Assembly (NCBI GenBank): GCA_947458095.1 | Contig: CANGYO010000004.1 | Coordinates: forward strand, 1 to 43,089 | Source of the DNA: Vampirovibrionales bacterium | GTDB taxonomy: Bacteria; Cyanobacteriota; Vampirovibrionia; Vampirovibrionales; JAJTHC01 | Reading direction: 5' to 3' | DNA length: 43,089 bases | In this document: in pieces, positions 1 through 7,751 of the stretch | Layout: each line of letters opens with the position of its first letter | How positions within the stretch are numbered: position 1 is the first letter of the stretch | Program-made: the position numbers and the translations under genes | Notes under the pieces: generated by a model | Told to the model about the DNA's origin: nothing | Database searches by the model: none | The model's input: only the letters and a program-made list of their open reading frames with translations

Positions 1-80
1 CAGGGAAGACTTTGGGTCATTTCTTCAAGGAATCGGTGTTGGGGGCAGGCATCTTGGAGCAGGTAGTCGGCGAAGTGCAT
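1..80 (-). CDS. N-terminal fragment of an unidentified protein, cut by the window edge
   Basis: A reading frame opens at an ATG (complement of 78-80) preceded by a good ribosome-binding site (GAGGACGTTCTT) and stays open for 26 codons to the edge of the window, so the gene continues outside. The visible peptide begins MHFADYLLQDACPQHRFLEE. It is too short to identify. Contigs often break inside transposase genes and the peptide would suit the start of one, but that is a guess. The ORF track misses it because no stop codon is present. Confidence 0.5.
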   Translation of the reverse strand, partial: MHFADYLLQDACPQHRFLEEMTQSLP

Positions 81-160
81 AAGAACGTCCTCAAAACAAT
101 GTTATGCTCTTATTTTACCAAAAACAACCGACTTTCTCTGTACCTTCTCTTAAATGTTTT

Positions 161-207
161 AAAGTTCTTCTCGCTAAAAATAGCGAGAAGAACTTTAGAC
201 CTTTTTT
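161..207. terminator. perfect 16-bp hairpin between two leftward genes
   Basis: AAAGTTCTTCTCGCTA and its exact reverse complement are separated by AAAA. The hairpin lies between the end of the EF-hand gene and the start of the truncated gene, both on the minus strand. The clear T-run (ccttttttc) is on the plus-strand side, so as an intrinsic terminator it is asymmetric; it may still terminate leftward transcription through its very stable stem. Confidence 0.55.
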
Positions 208-215
208 CAAAAACA

Positions 216-998
216 CTAGGTATTTTGGCTTGGTGAAATAGGTAAGAGACCACCCAGTTTACCCTGCTTTTGAGCTTTAATGGCAGCCGTTTGTTCGAGC
301 ATTCCACTTAGCTGTTGATACAAAGTTGCCACTTGCATGTTAGGATCAGCTCCAAGAGCAGCCCCACCCCCCATGCTAAAATTAGAAAGTCCATTCCCCA
401 CGCCGTTATTCAGGGTACCCAAGGCTTCCATAAGCTTGACAAGAATGTCATCATGCTCCGTCATAATCTGCGATGTGTTCAGTCGATCTTCATTGGCGAC
501 AACGGCATAAGTAAATGCATCCTGTTTTTCAACTGCGGAAGGGGCGAGCTTGTCGTGAACACCAGCTCCTTTACCAAACTCATAGAGGTTACTGTAATTG
601 ATGCTGGCTCCCAATTTAGGGTTACCTTGAAGGAGGTTGTTTTCAAGATTTTGTTCAAAGGCTTGCTGTTCTTCAGCCGTAATTTGACCGTCACCACCTT
701 GAATGGTATTGTCCATCACCAAGCGAGCTTGGGTGAGTTCCATGGCACTTAATTCGTCAGAACCTGCAATAGAAGGGTAGAGGCGTTGGAGTCTTTCCTT
801 AGCTTGAGGAATCATGTTGGTGTCTTGACCGAGCAATCCACCTGCATCGATGAGTTCTTCTAGGTCTAATCCACCACTTTTATTTTTATCATTTTTTAGA
901 ATAAAGGCAATTGATTGCTTATCCGCTCCGTCTTCTTGAATTTGAAACGGTTTATTGACATTTAAATTGAAAAATGGATTGTTATAATTCATGGTCAT
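216..998 (-). CDS. EF-hand-like calcium-binding protein of unknown role
   Basis: The product has 260 residues. Residues 37-48 (DKNKSGGLDLEE) match the canonical 12-residue EF-hand loop, with acidic or polar ligands at positions 1, 3, 5 and 9 and Glu at 12. A second, degenerate loop (GGDGQITAEE) lies near residue 105, so a paired EF-hand module is likely. No signal peptide or membrane segment is visible. The C-terminal third is rich in Gly, Asn and Gln. An AAGGAA box about 12 nt upstream supports the start; an internal ATG two codons later is possible. Repeat A1 lies directly upstream, so the promoter must be inside or beyond it. Calcium binding follows from the motif; the cellular role is unknown. 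Confidence 0.8.
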   Translation of the reverse strand: MTMNYNNPFFNLNVNKPFQIQEDGADKQSIAFILKNDKNKSGGLDLEELIDAGGLLGQDTNMIPQAKERLQRLYPSIAGSDELSAMELTQARLVMDNTIQGGDGQITAEEQQAFEQNLENNLLQGNPKLGASINYSNLYEFGKGAGVHDKLAPSAVEKQDAFTYAVVANEDRLNTSQIMTEHDDILVKLMEALGTLNNGVGNGLSNFSMGGGAALGADPNMQVATLYQQLSGMLEQTAAIKAQKQGKLGGLLPISPSQNT

Positions 999-1030
999 AG
1001 CAGGGTATTTCCTTAGATTTTTTATGGGGG

Positions 1031-1177
1031 TATAGTCGTTTTAGAGTTTTCTGAACTTAGGCTAGACGAGGAGCCTAGATTATTTTGTGAGGACGTGTAG
1101 ACAGACCTACATAACAGAACAAAATAATCGTAGCTACAAAGTATAGACACTGGACAGGAAATTATAAAACGACTATA
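1031..1177. repeat. dispersed repeat A, copy 1
   Basis: This 147-bp element starts TATAGTCGTTTTA and ends with the inverse TAAAACGACTATA. Inside are a TAGGCT...AGCCTA hairpin and a GATTATTTTGT...ACAAAATAATC arm pair. The same layout recurs at 32026, 37656 and 42940. There is no coding capacity. TA at both ends and the small size suit a MITE mobilised by an IS630/Tc1-type transposase; this is inference, as no such transposase is in the window. Confidence 0.85.
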
Positions 1178-1306
1178 TTTCTTGAACAGATGCCCTATAC
1201 AAGAGGGCTACTCTAATAAAAGCGGTTTCAAACCTTCGATTGCGAAATTGTTACAATGCGTGAAAGAAGCTGTTATAGAAAGGTCAATGCGACTACACTA
1301 AGCCTT

Positions 1307-1453
1307 ATACCATTTAAACGAATGAAAAGCGACTAGGTGGATTCTAGGACCCTAGACTCGCAGATGTGTGAGGTGTACAAAACGTACATAAGCACATCGA
1401 GAATCGTAGCGACAACGAAGACGCCAGACGCTATTCATTCGTTTAAATGGTAT
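1307..1453. repeat. dispersed repeat B, copy 1, with perfect 20-bp terminal inverted repeats
   Basis: The left end ataccatttaaacgaatgaa is the exact reverse complement of the right end. The core contains ctaggaccctag and cgcagatgtgtgag, found again in B2 (41869-42033) and in the 3' end of the TolC-family gene. The right end overlaps the last codons and stop of the gene at 1443-2621. The ORFs the track calls here (1337-1564 and 1352-1594) are open frames through the repeat and not credible genes. Confidence 0.9.
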
Positions 1454-2621
1454 GAAACAACGGTGCTTGACGAGACGACATGGGGTTGGTATACGCGTTC
1501 TGCATCGGGGGAGCCGTCTTGGCTTGCTGGGCTTTATAGTCAGTGCTTCGATCCTTACGAGTGAACAAACATGCCACCGTCGGAGGCATCGCATACAAGC
1601 CTGCTCCTGTTGCCACGGTAGCTAAAAAGCTGTACACCGCTTTTTTATCTGAATGTTTCCCAAACTTTTTGTCCAGTGTGGGTTCAATCGACTTCTGCAC
1701 GATGTTGGGAATCACCATGTTGGCAAACCCATACCATGCAAATTTCACAATGGCTTCAAAACGTTCGACGGGGTCTCGTGCTGAAAGGATAAGTCCGCTA
1801 TAGCCAAAGGTGCCAAAGCTTGAAAAAACTTGAAGATCACTGATGTCACCCATGTCGCCTGTAATTTCACCCGTTTCACGATTCTTAAAACTTAGCAAAT
1901 CTTGTAAGGACGTTTTACTCCCTTTTTCGGGAAAGAGAATTGCCAAATGTTTTAATCGACCTTTTTTTAGCTGATTATGCACTTTAGCCAGCGATTCAGT
2001 GAATGGTACTTTAAACTGCTTCGTTAAAAAAGCAGGCAAGTCTGCTCCCTTTTTCATTTGATGATACGCCCACCCTGAAGTAACACCGCCTATGGCTAAA
2101 CTTAAACCCACTGCTTTTCCAATGGTTTCGAGTTGCGTACGTTCAAAGGCATAGCGTTCTTTTTTGTGGACGTCTGTTTCAGTGGCGTTCTTTTTCTTAT
2201 GGTCTGTGTCATCATCACCCAAGCCCACCAAATCCACAAAATTATGCGTTTTAAACGTTTTACTGGTGAGATAATTCCGCAGATACATCGCTGAATAGTC
2301 GGTGGCAGCGAGTACAGGCAAGGTCGCCAGTGCAACGCCTAAGCCTTTCCATGCTAATGCATTTTTCTGTTCCGCCGTGCCATGTTTGAGCGTATTTAGG
2401 TGGGCATCATAGATTTTTTCAACGCCCTTGCTAAACTGAAACGTCGCCATGTAAGACCCGACTTCTTGAGCAGCCTGCTGGTAGAATTGATCGATACGTT
2501 CATTAAGGTTCATGCCCAACAAAACGTGAGGCACACCAGATCCTAAGAATTCTTGCCAAAAGAAGCGTTGACCAGAACTTTTTGCAATGGGGGCGAGCCA
2601 TTTAACCAGTTTATCAGACAT
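1443..2621 (-). CDS. membrane-associated protein of unknown function
   Basis: The product has 392 residues and I do not recognise the family. Hydrophobic stretches suggest membrane contact: GLGVALATLPVLAA near residue 95, AVGLSLAIGGVTSGWAY near 170, and SFLATVATGAGLYAMPPTV near 340. A charged stretch (DDDTDHKKKNATETDVHKKE) lies between the first two. GAGG about 8 nt before the ATG supports the start. The final residues HTI and the TAA stop are encoded by the terminal inverted repeat of element B1, so the native C-terminus may have been altered by insertion of the repeat. Confidence 0.75.
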   Translation of the reverse strand: MSDKLVKWLAPIAKSSGQRFFWQEFLGSGVPHVLLGMNLNERIDQFYQQAAQEVGSYMATFQFSKGVEKIYDAHLNTLKHGTAEQKNALAWKGLGVALATLPVLAATDYSAMYLRNYLTSKTFKTHNFVDLVGLGDDDTDHKKKNATETDVHKKERYAFERTQLETIGKAVGLSLAIGGVTSGWAYHQMKKGADLPAFLTKQFKVPFTESLAKVHNQLKKGRLKHLAILFPEKGSKTSLQDLLSFKNRETGEITGDMGDISDLQVFSSFGTFGYSGLILSARDPVERFEAIVKFAWYGFANMVIPNIVQKSIEPTLDKKFGKHSDKKAVYSFLATVATGAGLYAMPPTVACLFTRKDRSTDYKAQQAKTAPPMQNAYTNPMSSRQAPLFHTI

Positions 2622-2711
2622 TGAAAAGCCTCAACTTAGAGTGACTAAGATCTTAGTATACCTTAAGAAACAGCCTTGTCAACTATTTAATGTAAAGCCT
2701 CCTTTAGCCAG

Positions 2712-2736
2712 GAATGTTGCCACGCTACGCTCGCAA
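2712..2736. repeat. fragment of dispersed repeat C
   Basis: TTGCCACGCTACGCTCGCAA matches the arm sequence of the C elements at 6084, 20415, 30640 and 36024, in the inverted sense. It lies in the short gap between the unknown membrane protein and kdsD. It is a solo arm without terminal inverted repeats. Confidence 0.65.
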
Positions 2737-2773
2737 TGCCCGTGTTTATTGGGGATTTTCTCTATAACTTGAG

Positions 2774-3778
2774 CTACAAACCTTGAGCCAGTAAATCATG
2801 CAAGTGCAAGACGCCCACAATTTGAGCCGTTTCATCTTCCACCACAATGGCGGTAATTTTTCGCTCTTCCATGTGACGCAAGGCCTCCACGGCTAATGCC
2901 TGCTTTGAAATCCGCTGAGGGGACGGACTCATCACGCTATCTACCAGCACTGCTCCAATTTCTCCGCCATGCTTCATCAACGCACGACGCACATCGCCAT
3001 CCGTCAAAACACCGCATAAATCGCCTGCTTGGCTTTGAACAAGGGTCATGCCCATTTTCTTTTGGCTCATTTCAATGAGGGCGTGCAGCAATAAATCGTC
3101 AGACGTCACGTAAGGCAAAGCGTCGCCTGTGTGCATCAAATCCGCCACCTTGAGCAATAGTCGTTTACCCAACATGCCAGCAGGGTGAAATAACGCAAAA
3201 TCACTCGACGCAAAGCCCTTATTTTCTTGAAGCACAACCGCCAACGCATCGCCTAAGGCGAGGGTTGCCGTCGTTGACGCCGTGGGAGCCAATCCCAAGG
3301 GACAGGCTTCTTCAGGCACAGCGACATTTAAAATCGCCACGGCTTGTTTGGCAAGCGTTGAATGAGCCTTTGCCGTCATGGCGATAATTGGCGTTTCAAG
3401 GGTATGCAGGCTCGGCAATAAGCCCAAGAGTTCTTCGGTTTCTCCGCTATTGGAAATGGCAATCACTACATCGTGCGAGGTCACCATGCCCAAATCGCCG
3501 TGACGTCCTTCCGCAGGGTGCATAAAATACGCAGGCGTGCCTGTGGAACTCAAGGTTGCCGCCATTTTACGCCCGATATGCCCTGATTTGCCCATGCCTG
3601 TAATCATCACCCGACCCCCTTTGGCTTGCCGAGCTTCAATCAACGCTACAGACGCCAAAAAGCCGTCGTCAATCGATGCTTTCATGGCTTGAACCGCAAG
3701 GCTTTCCACATCCAAGACATGTAAAGCGGTTTGACGGATACGTTCGTTAGTTTGTAAAGGGGGTTTGAGTGTCATCAT
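2774..3778 (-). CDS. kdsD: arabinose-5-phosphate isomerase (SIS plus two CBS domains)
   Basis: This enzyme converts ribulose 5-phosphate to arabinose 5-phosphate, the first step towards KDO in lipopolysaccharide synthesis. The product has 334 residues, the usual length. A SIS domain at about 45-180 carries GMGKSGHIG, HPAEGRHGDLGM and SNSGETEE, typical of the KdsD/GutQ/KpsF family. LAPTASTT and HPAGMLGKRL follow. Two CBS domains fill about 215-330. The start may be either Met of MMTLK; the ribosome-binding site is weak. It follows the thiamine-binding gene by 40 nt in the same direction and may be cotranscribed with it. GutQ or KpsF paralogues cannot be excluded from sequence alone, but KDO synthesis fits the outer membrane implied elsewhere in the window. 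Confidence 0.9.
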   Translation of the reverse strand: MMTLKPPLQTNERIRQTALHVLDVESLAVQAMKASIDDGFLASVALIEARQAKGGRVMITGMGKSGHIGRKMAATLSSTGTPAYFMHPAEGRHGDLGMVTSHDVVIAISNSGETEELLGLLPSLHTLETPIIAMTAKAHSTLAKQAVAILNVAVPEEACPLGLAPTASTTATLALGDALAVVLQENKGFASSDFALFHPAGMLGKRLLLKVADLMHTGDALPYVTSDDLLLHALIEMSQKKMGMTLVQSQAGDLCGVLTDGDVRRALMKHGGEIGAVLVDSVMSPSPQRISKQALAVEALRHMEERKITAIVVEDETAQIVGVLHLHDLLAQGL

Positions 3779-3818
3779 GACTCTATTTTAAGGCAATCAT
3801 ATTTAAAAAGAAAGCCTT

Positions 3819-4115
3819 TTATAGTTTGGCTTCGACACTGCTGACCTTGTCCTGCATGGATTGCGTGCGATCGGTGCGGGTGCCAAGCTTGATCGTACTG
3901 GTAATACGAGGCGCCCCTTGGGCGTGGACGGCTTCGTGGCAGGCTTTTACGCACGCCATGACGTCATCCCACTCGCCTTCAATGTTCGTGCCATACGCAT
4001 GCAAATGATGCGACAAACCTCGTTCTTGAATGATGCGTTCACAAGTCACCACATAGGCGGAAACACTCACACCGACGCCTAAAGGCACAATACAGAGATC
4101 TAAAATAACGTGCAT
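3819..4115 (-). CDS. MTH1187-family thiamine-binding protein
   Basis: A 98-residue protein of the MTH1187/YkoF-like (UPF0045, Thiamine_BP) family. It starts with the typical strand MHVILDLCIVPLGVGVSVS and has the central YGTNIEGEWDDVMACVKACHEAVHAQGAPR segment, with the characteristic TNIEG and the C-terminal strand RITSTIKLGTRTDR. Members form tetramers and bind thiamine or related ligands; their physiological role is not settled. AAGGAA 8 nt before the ATG supports the start. It begins 15 nt after the stop of deoC, so the two are almost certainly one transcript. Confidence 0.85.
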   Translation of the reverse strand: MHVILDLCIVPLGVGVSVSAYVVTCERIIQERGLSHHLHAYGTNIEGEWDDVMACVKACHEAVHAQGAPRITSTIKLGTRTDRTQSMQDKVSSVEAKL

Positions 4116-4130
4116 AAAAGAGATTCCTTT

Positions 4131-4922
4131 TTAATATAAGTCACTAAAGGCGGAGGGATTCACAGGCATCTCAAGGGCGGCTTGGGCAATGGCGACACAG
4201 GCGGAAGAACCAATGCGAGTGGCACCTGCGGCTTGAACGGCAAGGGCGTCTTCTAGGGTTCGGATGCCTCCGCTGGCTTTGATGCCCACATGAAACGCCC
4301 CCAAGTCATCGAGCGTTTTACGAATGAACGCAATGCGTTCAGGGGTGGCTCCGATGCCTTCTTTCAAGTAGCCTGTCGACGTTTTAATGGTGTCAATATC
4401 CGCTTCAACGGCTTGGGCAATGGCAAAACGCAGTTCGTCTTCGCTGAGCAAATCAACTTCTAAAATAAGCTTAATCGGCATATCATCCGCCACCATACGC
4501 AAGCCTTGCAGTTCTTTGAGCGTGAACTCGCCACCGATTTCATGGTCTTTTTTGAGAAAGGCGACGTTCATTACCACGTCAAACTCTTCGGCACCAGACC
4601 CTTGAGCGGTGGTGATTTCTTGCAGTTTGGTGCTGGAATAACAAGCCCCAATCACAGGGCATTCTTCGTGATCTTGACGGCTCACGGGGCGTTCAGGAAA
4701 GCCTGCAACCGCCGCAAGAACCACGCTGGTTTTATGCCCCAAGGCTTCACGAGCCGTCAATACGTGTTCTGGTCGTACGCAGACGGTTGCCATGCCGTAT
4801 TGTTTGGCTTCTTCACAAAGTTGGCGAACGCTGGCGTGGGCATCTTCACCGTATTGAAAGCTTAGTTTGGTGTGTTCAAGTTTGCTAATTAGTTGCTGGG
4901 CTGGGCTGGGAGGCGTTGTCAT
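4131..4922 (-). CDS. deoC: deoxyribose-phosphate aldolase
   Basis: DeoC cleaves 2-deoxyribose 5-phosphate to glyceraldehyde 3-phosphate and acetaldehyde in deoxynucleoside salvage. The Schiff-base lysine is in IDTIKTSTGY and the second catalytic lysine in VGIKASGGIRTLEDA; the phosphate-binding loop TRIGSSA follows. I start at the Met of MTTPPS because AAAGGATCC lies about 10 nt upstream. The ORF track begins 22 codons earlier (4988), where there is no ribosome-binding site. The result is 263 residues, close to the family length. It is the first gene of a leftward group with the thiamine-binding protein and perhaps kdsD, and is divergent from trxB. Confidence 0.92.
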   Translation of the reverse strand: MTTPPSPAQQLISKLEHTKLSFQYGEDAHASVRQLCEEAKQYGMATVCVRPEHVLTAREALGHKTSVVLAAVAGFPERPVSRQDHEECPVIGACYSSTKLQEITTAQGSGAEEFDVVMNVAFLKKDHEIGGEFTLKELQGLRMVADDMPIKLILEVDLLSEDELRFAIAQAVEADIDTIKTSTGYLKEGIGATPERIAFIRKTLDDLGAFHVGIKASGGIRTLEDALAVQAAGATRIGSSACVAIAQAALEMPVNPSAFSDLY

Positions 4923-5093
4923 AGAGGGAGGGATCCTTTTTTTAGTTTGGTACCTTTTTATCATAGCCTCAATCTGTTTTTTCATCAATATATAATGTCT
5001 GCGAACATTTAGTTTCTTTTAATAGTAGCTTTTTTCTTTTTAAGATAGAATAATAGCATTGCATTGATTAAAATTTAAAAAGGACGTTTTACT

Positions 5094-6035
5094 ATGACAA
5101 CGCATCACCCCCTCATTATTATTGGTTCAGGACCTGCGGGCTTTACCGCAGGCATTTACGCCGCTCGTGCGGATTTAGCCCCCCTCATTTTTGAAGGCAT
5201 CCAACCTGGAGGTCAACTCACCATCACCACCGATGTCGAAAACTTCCCTGGTTTTCCCGACGGCATTATGGGTCCCGACCTCATGGATGCCATGCGAAAG
5301 CAAGCCCAACGCTTTGGAGCAACCACCGCTTACGAAATGGTAACGAATATCGATTTTAGCAAGCGACCTTTTGCTGTAACGACTGATAGCAAAAGCTATA
5401 CCGCTGATGCGTTAATCCTTTGCACAGGGGCTTCCGCCATTACAGGGGGCTTGCCAAATGAAGCGGAACTCATGGGGCATGGGCTTTCCGCCTGTGCGAC
5501 TTGTGATGCCTTTTTCTTCCGTGGCAAAGAAGTCGTGGTCGTCGGTGGAGGCGATTCTGCGATGGAAGAAGCGCATTTCTTGACGAAATTCGCCACGAAA
5601 GTCACGATCGTGCATCGTCGTGATGCCTTTAGAGCGTCCAAAACCATGCAAAGCCGTGTGCTTGAAAATCCGAAAATCAACGTCATTTGGAATACCGAAG
5701 TCGTGGAACTCATCGGCAGCAAAGAAACAGGCTTGACGGCTGTGACCCTTCAAGCGAAAGACGGCGAACGCACGAATTTCCCCACCAACGGCTTATTTTA
5801 CGCCATTGGTCACAAACCCAATACCGACTTGTTTAAAGGCGTGTTGGATATGAATGAGGTGGGCTATTTAAATGTCGCTTCGCCTTCAAGTAAAACGAAT
5901 GTCGAAGGCGTCTTTGCGGCTGGCGATGTCTGCGATCCGCATTACCGCCAAGCCATTAGTTCCGCTGGGGCAGGCTGTATCGCTGCCATGGATGCCGAAC
6001 ATTTCCTCTCTAGCCAAGTGACTAGCCTGGTTTAA
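5094..6035 (+). CDS. trxB: thioredoxin reductase
   Basis: This NADPH-dependent flavoenzyme reduces thioredoxin in the cytoplasm. The 313 residues have the usual order: FAD-binding GSGPAGFTAGIYAARA near residue 11, the redox pair in CATCDAFFF near 136, NADPH-binding GGGDSAMEEAHFLTKF near 153, the HRR motif, and GVFAAGDVCD near 275. AAGGA lies 10 nt before the ATG. The coding sequence ends SLV-TAA, and the last A of the stop codon is the first base of a B-type repeat end (atacc), so the gene abuts a repeat at its stop codon. Confidence 0.95.
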   Translation: MTTHHPLIIIGSGPAGFTAGIYAARADLAPLIFEGIQPGGQLTITTDVENFPGFPDGIMGPDLMDAMRKQAQRFGATTAYEMVTNIDFSKRPFAVTTDSKSYTADALILCTGASAITGGLPNEAELMGHGLSACATCDAFFFRGKEVVVVGGGDSAMEEAHFLTKFATKVTIVHRRDAFRASKTMQSRVLENPKINVIWNTEVVELIGSKETGLTAVTLQAKDGERTNFPTNGLFYAIGHKPNTDLFKGVLDMNEVGYLNVASPSSKTNVEGVFAAGDVCDPHYRQAISSAGAGCIAAMDAEHFLSSQVTSLV

Positions 6036-6212
6036 TACCAAATAAACGAATAAATTTCGTGTTGTCTCTTCGTAGCGACAAAGTATAGAAGGCTTTGTGA
6101 AACTCGAAAAACACACCGTCATTGCGAGCGTAGCGTGGCAATCTGCCTCCCACAAAAGGTTTTCGCAGAGCCTTCTATAGACACTGAACAGGAAATTATA
6201 AAGATGACTATA
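6035..6212. repeat. composite repeat: B-type left end, inserted C element, A-type right end
   Basis: Bases 6035-6072 match the end at 18766-18803 (inverted) in 36 of 38 positions. The sequence then continues cgtagcgacaaagtata as in A elements, is interrupted by a C element (6084-6179), and resumes at gacactgaacaggaaatt to finish gactata, the A right end. Excising C restores an A-like junction at TATA. The composite fills the gap between trxB and the SDR gene and overlaps both. Confidence 0.8.
6084..6179. repeat. dispersed repeat C, copy 1 (nested)
   Basis: The element is 96 bp, bounded by tatagaaggctttgtgaaa and its imperfect inverse tttcgcagagccttctata. The core holds gtcattgcgagcgtagcgtg, a motif shared with copies at 20415, 30640 and 36024. 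It sits inside an A-like element at a TATA site, which suggests later insertion. Confidence 0.85.
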
Positions 6213-6923
6213 AAAGACAAGGTTATCCTGATTACAGGCGCCAGTAGCGGAATCGGTAAAGCCATTGCCGAAACGCTGGATGCCTACGCCTCTCGCTTGG
6301 TGTTGGTGGCTCGCCGTGGCGATGCCCTGCGTGCGTTGGCGGATTCCCTTCAAAGCGAAAGCCTTGTGATTGCGAGCGACTTGCTTGAAACGTCGACGCT
6401 GGAAAGCCTTGTCGATCAAGCTGTTGAGCGATTCGGACGGCTGGATGTGCTTATCAATAACGCAGGCATCGGGGGAAAGGTGGGGCTTTTGCCTGAACTG
6501 CCTGACGCGCAGATTCACCAGATGATTACCTTGAATCTCACCGTGCCGATTTTGCTGTCGAAGTATGCGGTGGCTCAATTTACGCAACAAGGCGAAGGCG
6601 GAACGGTGTTGAATATCAATTCCATTGCAGGTAAGTGGGCGTTTCCCTATTGGAGCGTTTACGATGCTTCAAAAGCAGGATTAAAAGCCTTTGCCGAAGC
6701 CCTAAGTGAAGAGCAACGCAGCAACAACACACGTTTCATCAGCATTTACCCTGGAGCCTGTGCCACGGATATTTGGGATAGCGTCGATCTCGCCCAAGCC
6801 CCCGATGCGTCGGGGATGCTCGCCCCTCAACAGGTGGCGGATGCCGTGCTGTATGCCTTGAATCAACCGCAAAGCCTGCTTATTTCGGATATTACCTTGA
6901 TGCCCACGAAGTCTTTATTGTAG
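6204..6923 (+). CDS. short-chain dehydrogenase/reductase
   Basis: A classical SDR oxidoreductase of 239 residues. The cofactor motif TGASSGIG, the NNAG motif, the active-site Ser in NSIAG and the YDASK catalytic motif are all present. The Arg-containing VLVARR segment after beta-2 favours NADP(H). The substrate cannot be told. I start at 6204 because translation MTIKDKVILITGASSG matches the usual SDR N-terminus. The ORF track start at 6135 would translate a C repeat. Both the purine-rich region (acaggaaatt) and the ATG lie in the right end of the A-type repeat, so a mobile repeat supplies the translation start. The gene may be driven by readthrough from trxB or by a promoter in the repeat. 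Confidence 0.88.
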   Translation: MTIKDKVILITGASSGIGKAIAETLDAYASRLVLVARRGDALRALADSLQSESLVIASDLLETSTLESLVDQAVERFGRLDVLINNAGIGGKVGLLPELPDAQIHQMITLNLTVPILLSKYAVAQFTQQGEGGTVLNINSIAGKWAFPYWSVYDASKAGLKAFAEALSEEQRSNNTRFISIYPGACATDIWDSVDLAQAPDASGMLAPQQVADAVLYALNQPQSLLISDITLMPTKSLL

Positions 6924-7027
6924 AAGAAACCAAAACTTAAACAAAATACATCTTTGGGAGGGGGCAAGGCGTCCTCAAAGTCGTCACAATAAGAAGGAGA
7001 GAGAAAAAATACCTGAGGGACGACGAG

Positions 7028-7714
7028 ATGAATCCAATAACTTTAAACGCATTACGCTTTTTTCTGGTGGCTTTGCTACTCAATACCGTATTAAACACGG
7101 CATGCCCCGTGCAAGCCGAATCCCTATTCTTGCCGAATACCAACGGCATGCACCCACGAGCCAATGCCCCTCGCATGTTGTACAGCCCCCCACGCCCCCA
7201 GCAGGTCGGGGATTTGGTCACCATTAAGGTGGAAGAAAGCACCAAGCGTCAAAATAAAAACACGATTCAGATTCAAAAAGATTCGACTTTTGACGAAAAT
7301 ACGTCCACAGTCGTCAGCAATGCGGCGACGACTTTAGCCAACACTTTTGGTTTGGGTGGACTTTCTAGGTTTGCTCAATTGCCCAATTTAGGGGGCATCG
7401 TCAATAATAATACGACCAACAGTCAAGGCACGGCCACGCAAAACCAGTCCTTTAATGATATGTTCACCTGCCAAGTCGTACAAGTTTTACCCAACGGCAA
7501 CCTGATGGTACAGGGACGCAAAACCATTGCGTTTTCTAAAGAAAAGACCGATGTGTACGTCACAGGCATTGTGAATCCGTACTTTTTAAATAGTGAAAAT
7601 CAAATCTCGTCTCAAAAAGTCGCCAATATGCAGATTGTGGTGGCGGGGCAGGGCATTATTAGTCGATCTCAAAACGACAGTATTTTCTCAAAAATCATGA
7701 GCAAGTTCCAATAA
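7028..7714 (+). CDS. flgH: flagellar L-ring protein FlgH
   Basis: FlgH forms the outer-membrane bushing around the flagellar rod. The 228 residues begin with a signal peptide (NALRFFLVALLLNTVLNTACPVQA) that places a Cys at a plausible lipidation site, though NTAC is not a perfect lipobox. The mature part has the family hallmarks VGDLVTIKVEEST, LPNGNLMVQGRKTI, VTGIVNPYFL and the C-terminal GQGIISRSQNDSIFSKIMSKF. GAGGGA about 8 nt before the ATG supports the start. It is the first of three tightly spaced flagellar genes (flgH-flgI-flgJ). The basal-body rod genes that often precede it are not here. Confidence 0.93.
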   Translation: MNPITLNALRFFLVALLLNTVLNTACPVQAESLFLPNTNGMHPRANAPRMLYSPPRPQQVGDLVTIKVEESTKRQNKNTIQIQKDSTFDENTSTVVSNAATTLANTFGLGGLSRFAQLPNLGGIVNNNTTNSQGTATQNQSFNDMFTCQVVQVLPNGNLMVQGRKTIAFSKEKTDVYVTGIVNPYFLNSENQISSQKVANMQIVVAGQGIISRSQNDSIFSKIMSKFQ

Positions 7715-7751
7715 AAATATCCAAGCCTTTGCTTGAAGGAAATCTAACACC

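Noticed and set aside
1337-1594. Two ORFs through repeat B1
   Set aside because: They are open frames within a repeat that recurs elsewhere without keeping the frame, and have no ribosome-binding sites.
6135-6203. N-terminal extension of the SDR gene in the ORF track
   Set aside because: It translates the C repeat and A end, has no ribosome-binding site, and the SDR fold starts at MTIKDKVILITGASSG.
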